Of a stretch of 64,000 bases of DNA, positions 1 to 12,529 are shown piece after piece. Within the stretch, counting starts at the first letter, position 1; each line of letters begins with the position of its first letter. A program made the position numbers and the translations under genes. The notes under the pieces are model-generated. The model was not told where the DNA came from and searched no databases. It saw only the letters and a list, made by a program, of their open reading frames with translations. Source of the DNA: Pithys albifrons albifrons (Eukaryota; Chordata; Aves; Passeriformes; Thamnophilidae); contig NC_092463.1 of the NCBI RefSeq assembly GCF_047495875.1, positions 10,240,622 to 10,304,621 on the forward strand. Reading direction: 5' to 3'.

Positions 1-3000
1 GGCTGTAGGCATTGGCAAGGACAAGTTGAATACAGCCTTAGGCAAAGTCAGAGAAGTGACCTGGCATCAAGAAGGAAAACAGCACTGGAAGAAGGCAGGC
101 AGGGTGCATGAGCACCAAAGTGCAGCACAAGTCTCAGGCCTCACAGAGGCTGCAAGCAAGATTAAATACTGATGTTTTTTAAGGCTTTAGAAAATGAAAC
201 AAAACTAATAAAACCCATCCTGACACACAGGAAGGAAAAGGGAACAAATGCCAGGATGAGTTAATAAAGCTTGAGCTGTGATCAGCCCCACCAAGGCTGC
301 TGTGATGCATGCCCCAACTTGTCAGCAGGAGGTGAAGGCAAAGGGCAGAAACCTGGGTACTGATGAGGTCAAAAGTCCTCCATCTGGAGTACTTGTGGCA
401 CAAAAAAATGCTATAGCCTGTGGCTTGTTTCCTTAGTTCTGCAGCCTGCCCACCTCAGGCTTCACAGAGTCCCACCAGCTCCAAAAGCCCCTTGCCTGCT
501 GTGCCCTGAGGCACAGCGACCTCACATTGCAGATGTTCTTCCTCCCTTCTCTGGGGAAAGCACTTCCAAGGAACTGTCTGAAAGCAGTGTTCCTTTTCTT
601 CTATTCATAGCTGTCTTAATCACACATTCTATTTTTCCCTGTGTGGTGCTCATTATGCTGGCTCACGAGTTTCTTAGCTCATCAATTCTGCACTCTGTTC
701 AAACTCAGTCAAAATGCCAACATAACTCAATGTACTGGCTGAGCTTAAGTTACAATAACAATTATTAGAACAAAATGACAGTCATCACACCAAAGTGTTA
801 CTAACTGGGAGATGGGAGACATAAAAATAACTTTGTTGCTCTAAAATCTTGTTTGTTTAGCAAGTAATTTTTCAACCTTATTGTATTTCAGAAATTCTCT
901 GAAACAGAAGGGGTGTGTTGTCAAATGTGGCTTCTTTGCTGTAACCAAGGGAATAAGATCCTTCCTAAGAACTGCAATAAAAGCAGCATTGTTAAATTCA
1001 AGCTCCTTCCTACCTTTCTGAGGAGCAAGAACTACTGAAAAGTTTAGTGAGGGAGACAGAAATCATGCAAGTGCCAAATAACGCAACCTGCCTTCTGAGC
1101 TGCTTGGTGTCCAGCAGTGTCAGAGCCTTACACGGCACCATGGACAGCCTTAAATGTGCAGCCAGGCGTTCTGTGGGAGTTCACAATTCCTTATTTTGCC
1201 CAGAGTTAGAAAGGACCAATCAGCTCTTCACGGAGGCCCTTCAAATATTGTACTTTAAAAACTAGCTGGGTTCTATATTGGTCAGAGCTCTTAAAAATTA
1301 TGTTCAACTGCAATTGTTAGGATGTTTGCTACAGCCCTCAGTATTATGTGTTTCTAGCTGGAACTCAAACTTTTATTTTTACTATTGGGTATTTTACTAG
1401 GTACTGACAATTCAGAGTTGCATAAGTTAAAGACCACAGCCCTTGCTGGAGGATCCCCATATTCTTCTGTCAGATATCACAGGAACCTGGACCACATCGT
1501 CCAAATTCATGTACACTGAGCCATGTCTGTTTGAATCACAAATGTTCTAGCCAAAATCTCCTTTTATTGATATATATTTATTTATAAACCATACTGCAGC
1601 CACTTTTACAGTGCAGCCCTAGATAAATTTCCCTTGGCCTCTAACATCCTTTCAGTATCTATGAGCGAACAAGACAAGCCAAAGGTTGTTTTTCTCTAAG
1701 TGTCTGCTAGAGCTAACAGCCTCTCCAGCCCAAAAGGTCCTTTTTATTTCAATCCCATAAGTCACTAATCCACAAAAAGATAAAATACACAAGATATCCC
1801 CCTTTAGCCCCCAGCACCAAATAAAACGAGAACTGAAGACCATGTGCAGTATGTCAGGTCACTTGGCTATTTTAGCCAAGTCTTCTACTGTCACATTATA
1901 TGGATCAAGCAGTGATGCATATTCTGGGATTACACAGATCATCCTTCTTGTATTTAGAGAGACTATAAAGAACAAATTTATATAATAAAAAAATTCATTG
2001 TAAACTACTGCAATTTAACTGCTTCTTACAGCAGAGAATGTGGGCCCTAAGTTATAATATTCCTATGTTTCAGAACAGTTTGTGGTAGCTTTTTTCATTT
2101 GCTTCAGACAAAAGATACTTCAGATTACATTAAAACTAGTTATTGGAACTGGGAAAGCTTTTATCAAAAGGTAGACAGCTCAAGTTGACTGTACATCAGC
2201 ATGAGATAAATATAAGAGTTGTGTGATATTATGCTAGAAGATCTAAATGAAATATTACTGGATTTCTAGTTGTCAAGCAATCACATGAAACTATATTGTT
2301 ATAGCAGAAAAGCAGAGAAAAAATTAAGAACTGTTTCAGTTCAATTAAATTGAACAAAAACTTAATGAAATGTCAGCAGTAAAATTAATACAAAAACTTA
2401 CATTTTAATGGGAAAATAAAAATCATAGCATCATCAGTGAATGCTTTCTTGCATATAAGCACAGAGGAAGTATGCAAGAAGTCCTTTCCATCCTGATTCC
2501 AGTTTGTGGCACAAAGGTTCACAACAGTGTTACAAAACATCCATCTCTCACGGATCATTTTGCTGTTGTTCCTATCCTTCAGCTCAAAGAATCTATTTAG
2601 GATGTGTGAAATCTTCCTTCCAGAAGCACTCTGAAAGCTCCCTAGGCTCATAGACTGTGCTTCCCTGTGTAGATTCCTCATCCTGCAGCCCTGACATCCT
2701 ATGGAACATCTCTACTAATGTATTAGCTTCAGTAGCTATTCTAATTTTAGGACTTGCTGTCAGCAGTAATCACTTTGTTTTTTTCCCGGTGTGTTTTCTA
2801 CCTCCTTCTCCTTCATAAATAAAATCGAAGCAATATCTGTTCCTTAGAGAACATGTCAAATTATCTATTGTAATGTGTGTCTCTTCAATTCCCATCTTAC
2901 CTGGCACATGGGCAGGAGGAGACTGTTTGCACAATTGCTGCTGAGACCAAGTGAAACTAGTTCAAGACAGAGCTAACATTTTAAACTACAGAGAGCAGAG

Positions 3001-6000
3001 GAACTCCCTGCAGCAGTGTTCTGTGATCTCCTGAAATGTGTGCTGTGGAAGATATTGTCTGTATAGAGAAGTTTAATAAAATCGTATCTATTTTCCTGTC
3101 GTTTAAATTTGGCCTTTCTGTCCTTATTAAAGATAGACCAAGAAAGCCCCAGAGACACATATGCCTTCCTCTGTGCTGTTCATTTCCTGATTATGCACTC
3201 CAGATTTTTGTTACTGACAGACCAAAAAGAGAAAAAAGAGCTTTGTGAATGTTGAAATATTGCCAACAGATCTACTGTTCCTTTTTCAATCACAGGTATC
3301 CAGGGAGAAAGGTATCCCTGGGTGTTTTATTCGCAGTTCAGGAAGAAAACAAAATAAGAGAAGTGAAATATTTAAAACCCCTCCATGGAGTACATGAAGA
3401 ACAAATACAGGAGGGGAAAAGGAAACCCTCATAGTGGTGTGTCTGTGGAGCACCTGGGGCTCATCGCTCTGACTGGCACAGAGACAAGTTTCATTAGCAT
3501 TGCATGCAAGAGACATGAACTCATCTAACCATGAGTGAAGAAGTTTTGATTGCAGTTTTTTGGAGGAAAAAGCAGCCTCTGCACTTTTAGAAGGGCAAGA
3601 GGAAATGAACACCAGCATTTCAAGCATCCTGTTTACCTCCCTTCTTTCCCTGAACCACTTCTCTCTGTCCCTAGGGTGATCCAATGTGAGGAAGGGAAGG
3701 CCATAACTCATGAGGGAGGCATATGGTGTGTGCAGCTCACTCCTGCCCTGCTCACCAGTCTGATCGACAGCAATACAGTGAGCACCAGTACCCACCCTCA
3801 CTGAGCACCAGCACCCAGGCTCAGCTCTCTGCTCCCTTGCAAAAGGCTTCAGGGTGCCCCACTGGCTCAAGAAACAGCCAAGAGTTGCCAGGACTTCCCC
3901 AGCACGGACCTGTGAAGTCAACAATCGGGTGGCTCTCCTGTAAGAGGGGACCTCAGGGAAGGGGTCCTGTCCTTGTCCTAAAGGAGAAAAGAGCTCCCTA
4001 AGCAAAAGGAGCAACACCATACCCTCTGTTTCCCAAAGGGATCAAAGTTGTAGCTTCTGCCAGACCAGACAGACATGCCTGGAGCTTGAGTGAAAGCTAA
4101 ATTTAGGAGCATCACACAGTGATGACAGAAACACCTACCCATGGGGCTGTGCTCAGGGACTGAGAAAAGAGCAGTCTATCCTCCTACAGATTCACCAGGT
4201 AAGCTCAGAGGTTGCCTCTTTCTTCAACACTCCACTGGAGGATTAAAATATATCCAAGGAGTAGAAAGGTGTATCTCTTTGCCTCAAGTTTCTGTTATTT
4301 ATTAACCACTTTGGAGTTTCACCTTCTTTTTTCCATGTATTTTACAGAAGGGAAACTACAAATCAAACTACGCAATGATGGTAGAGTTTTTATTTGTTTT
4401 TCTATTCAGTTCTATCACTTTTTAAAGGCTAAGGTAGACAATCCCACTGCAAACCTCTATATTACTCTGGCCCTTGAAAAATCTACTTATGATTTTAAGC
4501 ATGGAATGTTGCTTTTGGGAGAAAGATAGAGGGGAACAGAAGTTTCAAGGACCAAGTCAGAGATCTCCAAAGCTACAGTTCTAAATTTACCCAGAGATGC
4601 TTCCCCTTCCCTATCTGCATTTCAGTGAAGACTAACTACTACTTATTCAATGAACTGGAAGAAGAAGATTGAAAAAATCCCACCACTGATTGCACAGGGT
4701 TTTTCTTTCCCAAAATGGTACAAAATCCACAGATCTCTTTTAGAGAAAAGTCTCATCTTTGCTCAACAAGCTACAGATATTCTGTAGTTTCTCCAAGGCA
4801 ATTCTGCTCACTTGGACCATTGGCTGAACAGCCCTTTTTTCTCCCCCAGTTCTCATTCAGGGCATGTCAAGAGTTCTGCAGAAGGAGGTGGTCAGTGTAA
4901 ATAAACCTGAGACACCCAAGTGAGAGTTAAGCAAGGCAGAGCCTGTTGTAACTACACTCCCTGTTCTCTATAAAGTCACCCTAGGGCAAAGCCTCCCTTC
5001 ATTATTCAAACTCCATTGCCAGCCTTTCTTTTCCTGGTAACTGTCAACTCTCCCTTTGTTTGCTCTGCCAGTAAAAGCTCTTGTAAAACCCATGGGCAAG
5101 CTTTAGGAATAGATAGCTCAGGCTCCTACAGCAGAACAATTGCTAGGAAGGATCAACAGCTCTACAGGACTTACATGCGCTCACCTGTACCTCCCTGAAT
5201 CCTGTGCAGCCAAAAAAGGACAGTCCTATTTTCTCTGGAAATGGATGACTTTACATTGGTATCCACACCCACCTTAATTTTCCCACTCACACTCCCTGCA
5301 GAGAGCACAGTGCCATTGTGCAAGTGGCCATGGGCTCAGCTGGAATCTGTTGGGGTCATTCAAACCACTCTTATGTCAACAAACAACCTTTTGGGGAAGG
5401 AACTGTGAAACTCCTACCTGTGCTTACATCCTTTTCCCTTTCCCTGTGCAAGGGTGTTCATCATAAACAGTGTGATTCTACGGAAAGAACAGAGCAAGTG
5501 CTTCCCAGCTATCTCAAGACTCAGTCTAAGAACCAGAGGTGACATTTTCCTCCCTTTCTGGCAGCCTCTGCACTCACGATGTCAGCTGCCACAGCTCACA
5601 GGCACCTTCTATGTTGTAGGTCACCTGCCCTTTGGAAAGAAGGAAAGACAGTGGCTGGATCTTGCAATTAGTCTGGGCATGGCAGGCACCACCTGCTTTG
5701 ATCGGCATCGCTCTCCTGAGACCCACAGCAGATCCATTTCTATTCCTCAGCTCCCCTACCACCCTCTTCCAAAATGCTTTTTGGGTGGCCCTTAAGGATG
5801 CAGAAGCCCCTAAACAGAGCCTTCAAGCTTAGCTTCCATGGTCAGTCTCTGCCCAATCCTGACCGTTCCTCTGCCCTTTCCCTTTTTCAACCACCAGCTC
5901 AGGATAAAAGTGACAAGTTCTTCCCACTTTCTTTGTTTCTCATCATTTTCCCTTGTCTTCAACAGTCTTCCCTGTTCAAACATCATCTTCTGCCACCATC

Positions 6001-9000
6001 TACCTACTACACAACCAAAACCATTCCAGCTCCCCAAATCCTCTCCCAGGTATAGAAGGTTGTCTCCTATTTTGGTATCTGTGCATGATTTGTCTTTCTT
6101 AAAGCAGAATTATGCTACCAGCAGCAGGCAGAGGAAAAGAAGGAACAATTCTTCTTCCAGCTTGCTCCTGTTGCTGCTTCTCCTGTTCAGTGTTCTAGAC
6201 TATGACACTGTGAAATTTTAAAGCAATCCCTTCAGCAGATATGGAGAGTCCATTACCTTCATAAATACTAGTGAAATACATCAGAATTTAAAGAGTAGAA
6301 AAGGTTATTCTGGTACTATTAGGTGAACCAGATACCACAAACTGGATAAAAATAGGCATTATTTTAGTCTGTTTTCTGAGTTTGTGGCATTCAGTAGGGT
6401 AGGCTGTTCAAGTTCCTCAATTTTAACAGTTATTGAAGGATTTGCCTTCCCTGGAGTTTCAATTCATTTTTCTATTTGTTTAATATATTTGATTTCTAGC
6501 ACAGCCTGTGGCAGTAAATTTAAAAATTAATTACATGCAATGGCTAAAAAGCTCCTTTTGATTTAAAAAAATCAGATTTCATTGTAGCTGTGGGATGAAT
6601 TATGAATAATAGTCATTGCACATTGTTTTGGACTTCAGAAACACCTATCAATTCAATAAGAGCATTAATCTGACCACTTACAGATTGAAATATTTTTACA
6701 TTGGGCTCACTGATGAAGCACATAAATGCAGATCATCAGTAATAAATTGCATTGAATCTCACACTGCTTGATGTTGATGTGCATCTGAAGATAAAAGGAA
6801 ACCTGACAAGCAGTAATGGTCCTTTTTCTTATTGCATGAATTTCCAAAAGGCACCAGACTTACTTGCACCATGTTGATAGCCACAGAGACACTGCTATTT
6901 ACAATGCTTCTTTCTCCAGTGCAACATACTATTACTGTTGAAGGTGGAAATCCTGAAGCTGCTTATCTTGTTTAAATGGCTTTGCAGTTCTGCTGAAACC
7001 TAAAACAACACAATACAACAGCTGCTCTTTAAATATTAGTACTATATATTCACCTGGCAATAAATACAACCCAGCCTTGCTGAGAGATGTTAAGATGATG
7101 TTTCCTTCAAGGGTCTTCTGTCACATATCACATCTGCAGGCGCTTTATGCACCCAGGACTAAACTGGGAGCTCCTGAGAGTTCTCAATACACAGTTCTCA
7201 TTTCTAAACTGACCAAGGGCAGGTTATGGGTTATGGACTGGGGTGTGAGTTGGCATTATCCACTCGTCTTGCCATAAGGAAACCTTTCAGCTGTGCAACT
7301 GAAGGAGTCAAAGTACAGCAGCAGCACAGCAGCCCCCGCCTGGTGGCAGCACTTGCACATGGGACAGACCCAAACACAGGAGAAACAGTTTAAAAAAATT
7401 TAAATTTCAGTGTTGCTTATGTGGAATGAGTTCCATTACTTATATCATGTTTTTTTGTATTGTCAAGTTTCCTTTTTCCAGCAGAAACTCCCATCTTAAC
7501 AGGTAAAGCAAAGACTTGAAATCCTACGTGTTTCATTTACCCCTAAAAATGTTCAACTACAACACATAAACAGTGTAAAACACTCATCTGAAAAATCCTC
7601 CTGTCTAAACCACTCGAGATGCAGTTTTTCTGTTAGACCTGTCTCACTACGTATTATGTTTATAACTCCCAAGGATCAGTAAAATGGGTCTAAAGGAGTA
7701 ATGCTCTAATAAAACTAAAATTGCCTGTTATACAGTCATCCCTCTGTTCAAGTACAGCTTAAAGTAATTTCTTAGTTTAAGCATTCCCTTACTTTCCCCA
7801 AATCTGCCCCTTCTTTATGGTGACCAGTTTTGCTGTCCTTCAGAGGATGACTGGATATTACACAACCTTCAAACAGTGAAGATGAATACTTTTCCATATA
7901 CTGTTTTTGTATTCATGTATTTTGTGAATGCAATCATATACCATTAATAACTAAATTTAGCTTTTATTAAGCACGACTGCACAACAGAAGAGACAAAAAC
8001 ATTTTATTTCACTTCTGCATTTTATTCTGAAACCACTGACCTCATTCTCAGAGCTAAAGATCTAAAGGTAAAACAAAGAGGAAAGGATGAAACAAAGTGC
8101 CATGAATCAGTAATCCAAAAGCATTCTTCTGCAATACAGGAAAATACATCAGGTTATGTTTTGCTGTATGAAAAGTTAATGAAAAAATTGTATCCTACAT
8201 ATCAAGTTATAGTTTGGATCAGAACATAATCGAGATCATCAGTTTCCTCTGATTTCTAGTTTTTGCTTAAGGAAAACCCCAAGTGCCTTTGTTGCATATT
8301 TTTTGGAAAAGCTAAGGACAAAGAAAACAGGAAAATGAAACTTGCAGTTAAAGAAAGGAAAAAAAAGTCATGCTCCTTGACTTATGAGCTCTTAGACAGA
8401 AAATGAACAACTAAACCTAGATTTGCTTCATCTTTCAAGTACCTTGTGATAAACCTGCTCAAAATATTGTTAAAATGAACATTTTATCTTGCTTTACACC
8501 AGTTTGTTTAAAGAATAAACTTGTCTGTTCTAGACCAGCAAACCTTAACTTTTTCCAAACACACAAACGCATTCCAAACTGTATTTCAGTACACTTATAC
8601 TGATCTTAAGGAACAGCCTTGCAAATCATGCATCCAAGACAGAAGCAATTTTTAGACTAGTTGTAATACCTCATCCTCTGAAAGACTTCTAGAAATACTT
8701 AGTCATTCAACAAAACAAGCTTGTGGAGTTGATAAAAGACCATTTCCTCTTTCATGATGCTGAGAATCCACCTAATCAAAAGAAGCAAGATGAAAGTCAG
8801 AACTCGTTCCCAGTAATATTTTCCTATATAACACAGTTATGAAAAAGTCTTGAAGAGTTTTGATTTTCAAAACCTACAGGAATTTCAGTTCCATGACACA
8901 CATTGCAAGAGAAGAGCCAGTACAACAAAATGCCGTATCCCATGGTTTGCCCAGAATACAAATCCATAACCAATTTCAAAGCATTACAGGTAGCATTTTA

Positions 9001-12000
9001 TGTGATGACAAAAAAAAGATGTCCTGAGATTCTTCAGATGCAGTGGGGAAAATCCTGATCCAATGCCTATACTTTACCTTATTATAAAAGCTAAACACCA
9101 ATAAAAGTGTAAAAATAAAATGTTCCTAACACCAAGGATAATTGAATTTGAAATATGAAAATAGAAGCATGTTGGCCTAAGGCAATATATCACAACACAC
9201 TAAAAAAATAATGCCTTCAATAAACAAGTGCCCTTGGAGCTCATTCTCTGTGGTCTCTCTTTTCAAGACAGACCCAAACCCCTCCTTTATACCCCCCAGA
9301 GTGGAAGAGGCACAGGGACAGTGTGTATAGAAGTCTTAGTCCTGCACTTGGTAACTCCTCATTCCCTTTATTTAGGAAACTGCACCTGTTCTTCAGGAGG
9401 TCTAGTGGCTTGCAGAGGCCCTTACAGAAAGAAAGGTAAGATTTCTAGCAGAGGAGGAAGGTAGTGGAGTTTTCAGCTTTAGGAAACCCTCCCAGGCCTC
9501 AAGAAAACTGCCCTCCTGCCTGATCCTACCACATTTGTCCTAAAACAAGCCACATTTCTGCCTTTCCAGAAGGGAAAAGCCACCTGAAAGCACAGCAACC
9601 CAAACCAAAATTAAAACACTCTGCATTCAGACAGACCCTATACAAGGAAAATGTAGCAATGGCTACTGAAAACAAAATTTTAACTTCTAATGAGCGTAGT
9701 CTTTACAATTTCTCTCAACTTAAAATCCATAGAGACTTCGGTTTGAAAAAACTAAGTATTTATATACACAAAATTAAAAACCAAACCACTGAACTACTAA
9801 ATAGACTACAAAAACAGAGTATCAGTAAAGACTGATGTATACACAAAAGGTCTCATGCGTTAAATGTGATTCTACAGTGCCTTCATTTTCAAATTCAATA
9901 ATCAAAAAAAGACACTCCTCCAAAGGAAATTCTCCTTTTTAACATTCTTAACTAACTGTACTGGGGTAGTCTAACTCCTCAAGAACAAAAGTTGAAAAAA
10001 GTATCTTTATACCCTTACCTGATTCCGTGCATACAGGTTCTCACATCATGTAGGAACAATTTCGAGCCCTTGGCTTGCAAATTAAACTGAAATTACATAA
10101 AAATAGCCTTAAGAAACACACTTGCATTTGATTAATTATGAAGACAAAGGATTTTTTACACTAGATACAACTAAGTGTTTACGAGGTGTCTGTGCTGAAG
10201 GGAATCTTAAATATCTTTGTTAATCTAGTCTGAATTGTTCTCTTCTCTGTACTTTGCCCCTCTAGTGTAAGAAGTCAAAATACAAATTTTCAGAGACATT
10301 AAGTGTATCAGAGTGCATTTTCTTCTAAAGAAAATGAGATTTTTCTTTATTACAAATTAGTAGAATTTGCAACTATGATTTATTCCATAAGTTTTATGTA
10401 TGCTTACTCACTAGAATGCATAATACAGCTATTTTTAGGGTATTTTGTTTTGCATGACAACTCAATTACTATAGATTGTCTGTCTGCTCCAGTTATTTCC
10501 TCAAGCTGTGCAAAGTAGAACAGTAGTAGACATTAATTAATTCCGTCTAGATGTGTTTTTCAAACACTGATTTTAGTCTTAAATAGTGGTGACATGTTGT
10601 AAATACATTTAGCTTTTGAAAAATGAAAAAAAAGTTATGAGAGACTGTTCAGGCTAAATTTCTACCTATATACTCTTACTAATAAATGTTAGGGTTTTTC
10701 CCCCCCAATACTTAGAAAGTACAATTGGGAAAAAATATTCAAAACCAAGAAAGATTTGAGACACGGGGGAAAAAAGAAACCATTACAATAATCAGACTGT
10801 TTATTCCTTCCAATATCAACATATAATAATTTTAATAAAAATAGCTATAGGATTGTTGGAAGACAACCAGTAAAAGCACAAAAGAGAGAAAACGCTACCA
10901 CAGAAAGGTATAAAATCCAGAAAAAAAAAGGCCAACGGGCTGATGGGAATGACCAGGCAGTGGGTGCTGCCTGAGCTGCAGAACACGTCAGTGCTGAGGA
11001 CCTGAGCCAAGGAGCTGCACAGGCTGCCCCTTCCCCTCCCAGCTGGCTGGAGATGTCTGAACAATCAGTCCCAAATAGGTGCTGAAACGGTAGCAAGTGT
11101 TCACATGTCTGAAGAAATAGCAGCGACATTTTAGTGCCTTGAATTTCACATGGAGGTGTTGATGACCGAGCATGAGCTGTTACTGTCACAGTCACCTCCA
11201 GAGAGAGTTTGTAACTTTGCTTCCTTCTGCTTATCCACATTCCTTGACTCCTCTACTGTTTATGTTCTTTTAATTTCATTTCCAGTGGTTCAAAAGGTAA
11301 GGCTGACCCTGCATTTGTTAATTATGCAATGCACATGAATTTTGAGTTTTGAAAATAGGAAGTATGGGTACTTTTACAGATAAGACACAAGGGAAAATAA
11401 TTCAACTGAGCAGGTACATTCAAAACCAAGAAACGCCTGGAAAAGCAGCATAAACAGCTGCTCTGATAATAATTTTGATAACCCTGGCTAAGAACAGCTA
11501 AGCTTAAAAGCTTCTGATCTTTATCAGCATGAGGAACTGCCTCACTCTGGCATCATATACTTACTTTCAAAAAGCTCTATTGGCAAAAAAGGTCATATTT
11601 CCTAAAGATGAGGCTAATGCTAGAGTCCATAACCTAACTCTGAATTCATGCCTAAACCAGAGCTCTTTTTAAACACTGCTTTAGTAGAGAGCCAGGTCAG
11701 GATGAGAAAATTCTCCTGATGACACAGACAGCACTAAAATGCACACTGTGTGTACAAACAAAGATGTTTCACAGTATGCTCAGCAGTGGCAAACATTAGA
11801 AGGAGCTGTTACAGGGATACCTCATTGCTCTAATTCCACCAAACTACAAGCTGAAAAAATTCTCAAGGCTGGCTGCATTGCCTCACAATGGTCTTTTCAG
11901 AACCACTGCTTCAGTTGTAAGAAGCAGCAAAGCTTGCTGGGAAAAAAGGCTGGTGGCCTTGTTTCAGTTCCTAAATTAGCCTGGGACTTCCAATTAACTT

Positions 12001-12060
12001 GGCCAACACCCCTTCTGCACAGGTCTACAGAGGGAGGAAAGGCACCAGATATGATTCAAA
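1..12060. other. Downstream flank or final intron of TDRD9, no gene recognised
   Basis: I find no exon series, RNA gene or clear transposon here. The longest open frame is the 244-codon minus-strand frame at 3286-4020, which has no recognisable domain. A GC-richer patch lies at about 10930-11050. ASPG follows TDRD9 in mammals but I recognised no ASPG exon. A small last TDRD9 exon could be hidden in this stretch. Confidence 0.5.
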
Positions 12061-12066
12061 TTTAAT
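12061..12066 (-). terminator. Possible polyadenylation signal ATTAAA
   Basis: The minus strand carries ATTAAA about 350 nt after the in-frame TAA at 12417-12419. If TDRD9 ends there, this would be the nearest common poly(A) signal variant. No AATAAA lies closer than about 10.8 kb. A single hexamer in AT-rich DNA is weak evidence. Confidence 0.15.
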
Positions 12067-12419
12067 ACACAGGGAGAAAGATTTCTAAATCTTCCTTCAC
12101 TCTAATGCCATAGAACTTCATTAGCTTTGTCCTGGATGAAAAAAAAACCAAAAAACATAAGAACTGGTATCCTGCAAAACAGGTTTTACAGTCTAGGTTT
12201 TGTGACTCTCAAGCCATTGGGCTTCCCTGAAGAACCAGTGCTTCCACAAGAAGTCTAAAGTTGTTTAGTATACTGCTTTATAAATAAACAAAGTTAATGA
12301 AATGCATCATTAAATGAGAGCATACATTATTTTTCCAAAGCCTAATTTGAGCTACATTTTAAGCAATTGTTTTTACTGAGACTGTGAAAGAAAAGGTCTT
12401 ATTTCTACAAAATTATTAC

Positions 12420-12529
12420 CACAGAAGCTTCTGACGAATATTTTCCTGCAGCTGCGTCATTTGCTCTTGTCCAGAACATACTGCACCTTCACAGAGCAGC
12501 TTACTAATGGCTGCCCTTAGGTTGTTTAT
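12420..12529 (-). CDS. TDRD9: TDRD9 exon: last one placed, [17 protein letters not shown]
   Basis: Thirty-six codons plus two bases: [20 protein letters not shown], then [15 protein letters not shown]. It aligns with VNILRAAINKLVCDG...RQKLL. The acceptor is TTTTACAG. The donor TG|GTAATA looks usable, but read straight through the codons are TGG then TAA (12417-12419), so this could also be the terminal exon, ending RQKLLW. Mammalian TDRD9 has about 55 more residues (KPREK..KWHEKPYEWNQ), and I found no match to them in 1-12419. Confidence 0.9.

Noticed and set aside
2385..2681. A minus-strand frame containing WNQ, tested as the missing C-terminal TDRD9 exon
   Set aside because: Only three residues match the KPYEWNQ block, and neither the flanking residues nor the phase fit.
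1..12000. ASPG, the downstream neighbour of TDRD9 in mammals
   Set aside because: I could not find any exon with asparaginase motifs on the minus strand.
12180..12260. A possible last TDRD9 exon after TTCTTCAG, reading WEAQWLESHKT then stop
   Set aside because: The phase fits, but similarity to the conserved C-terminus is absent and the acceptor context is ordinary.
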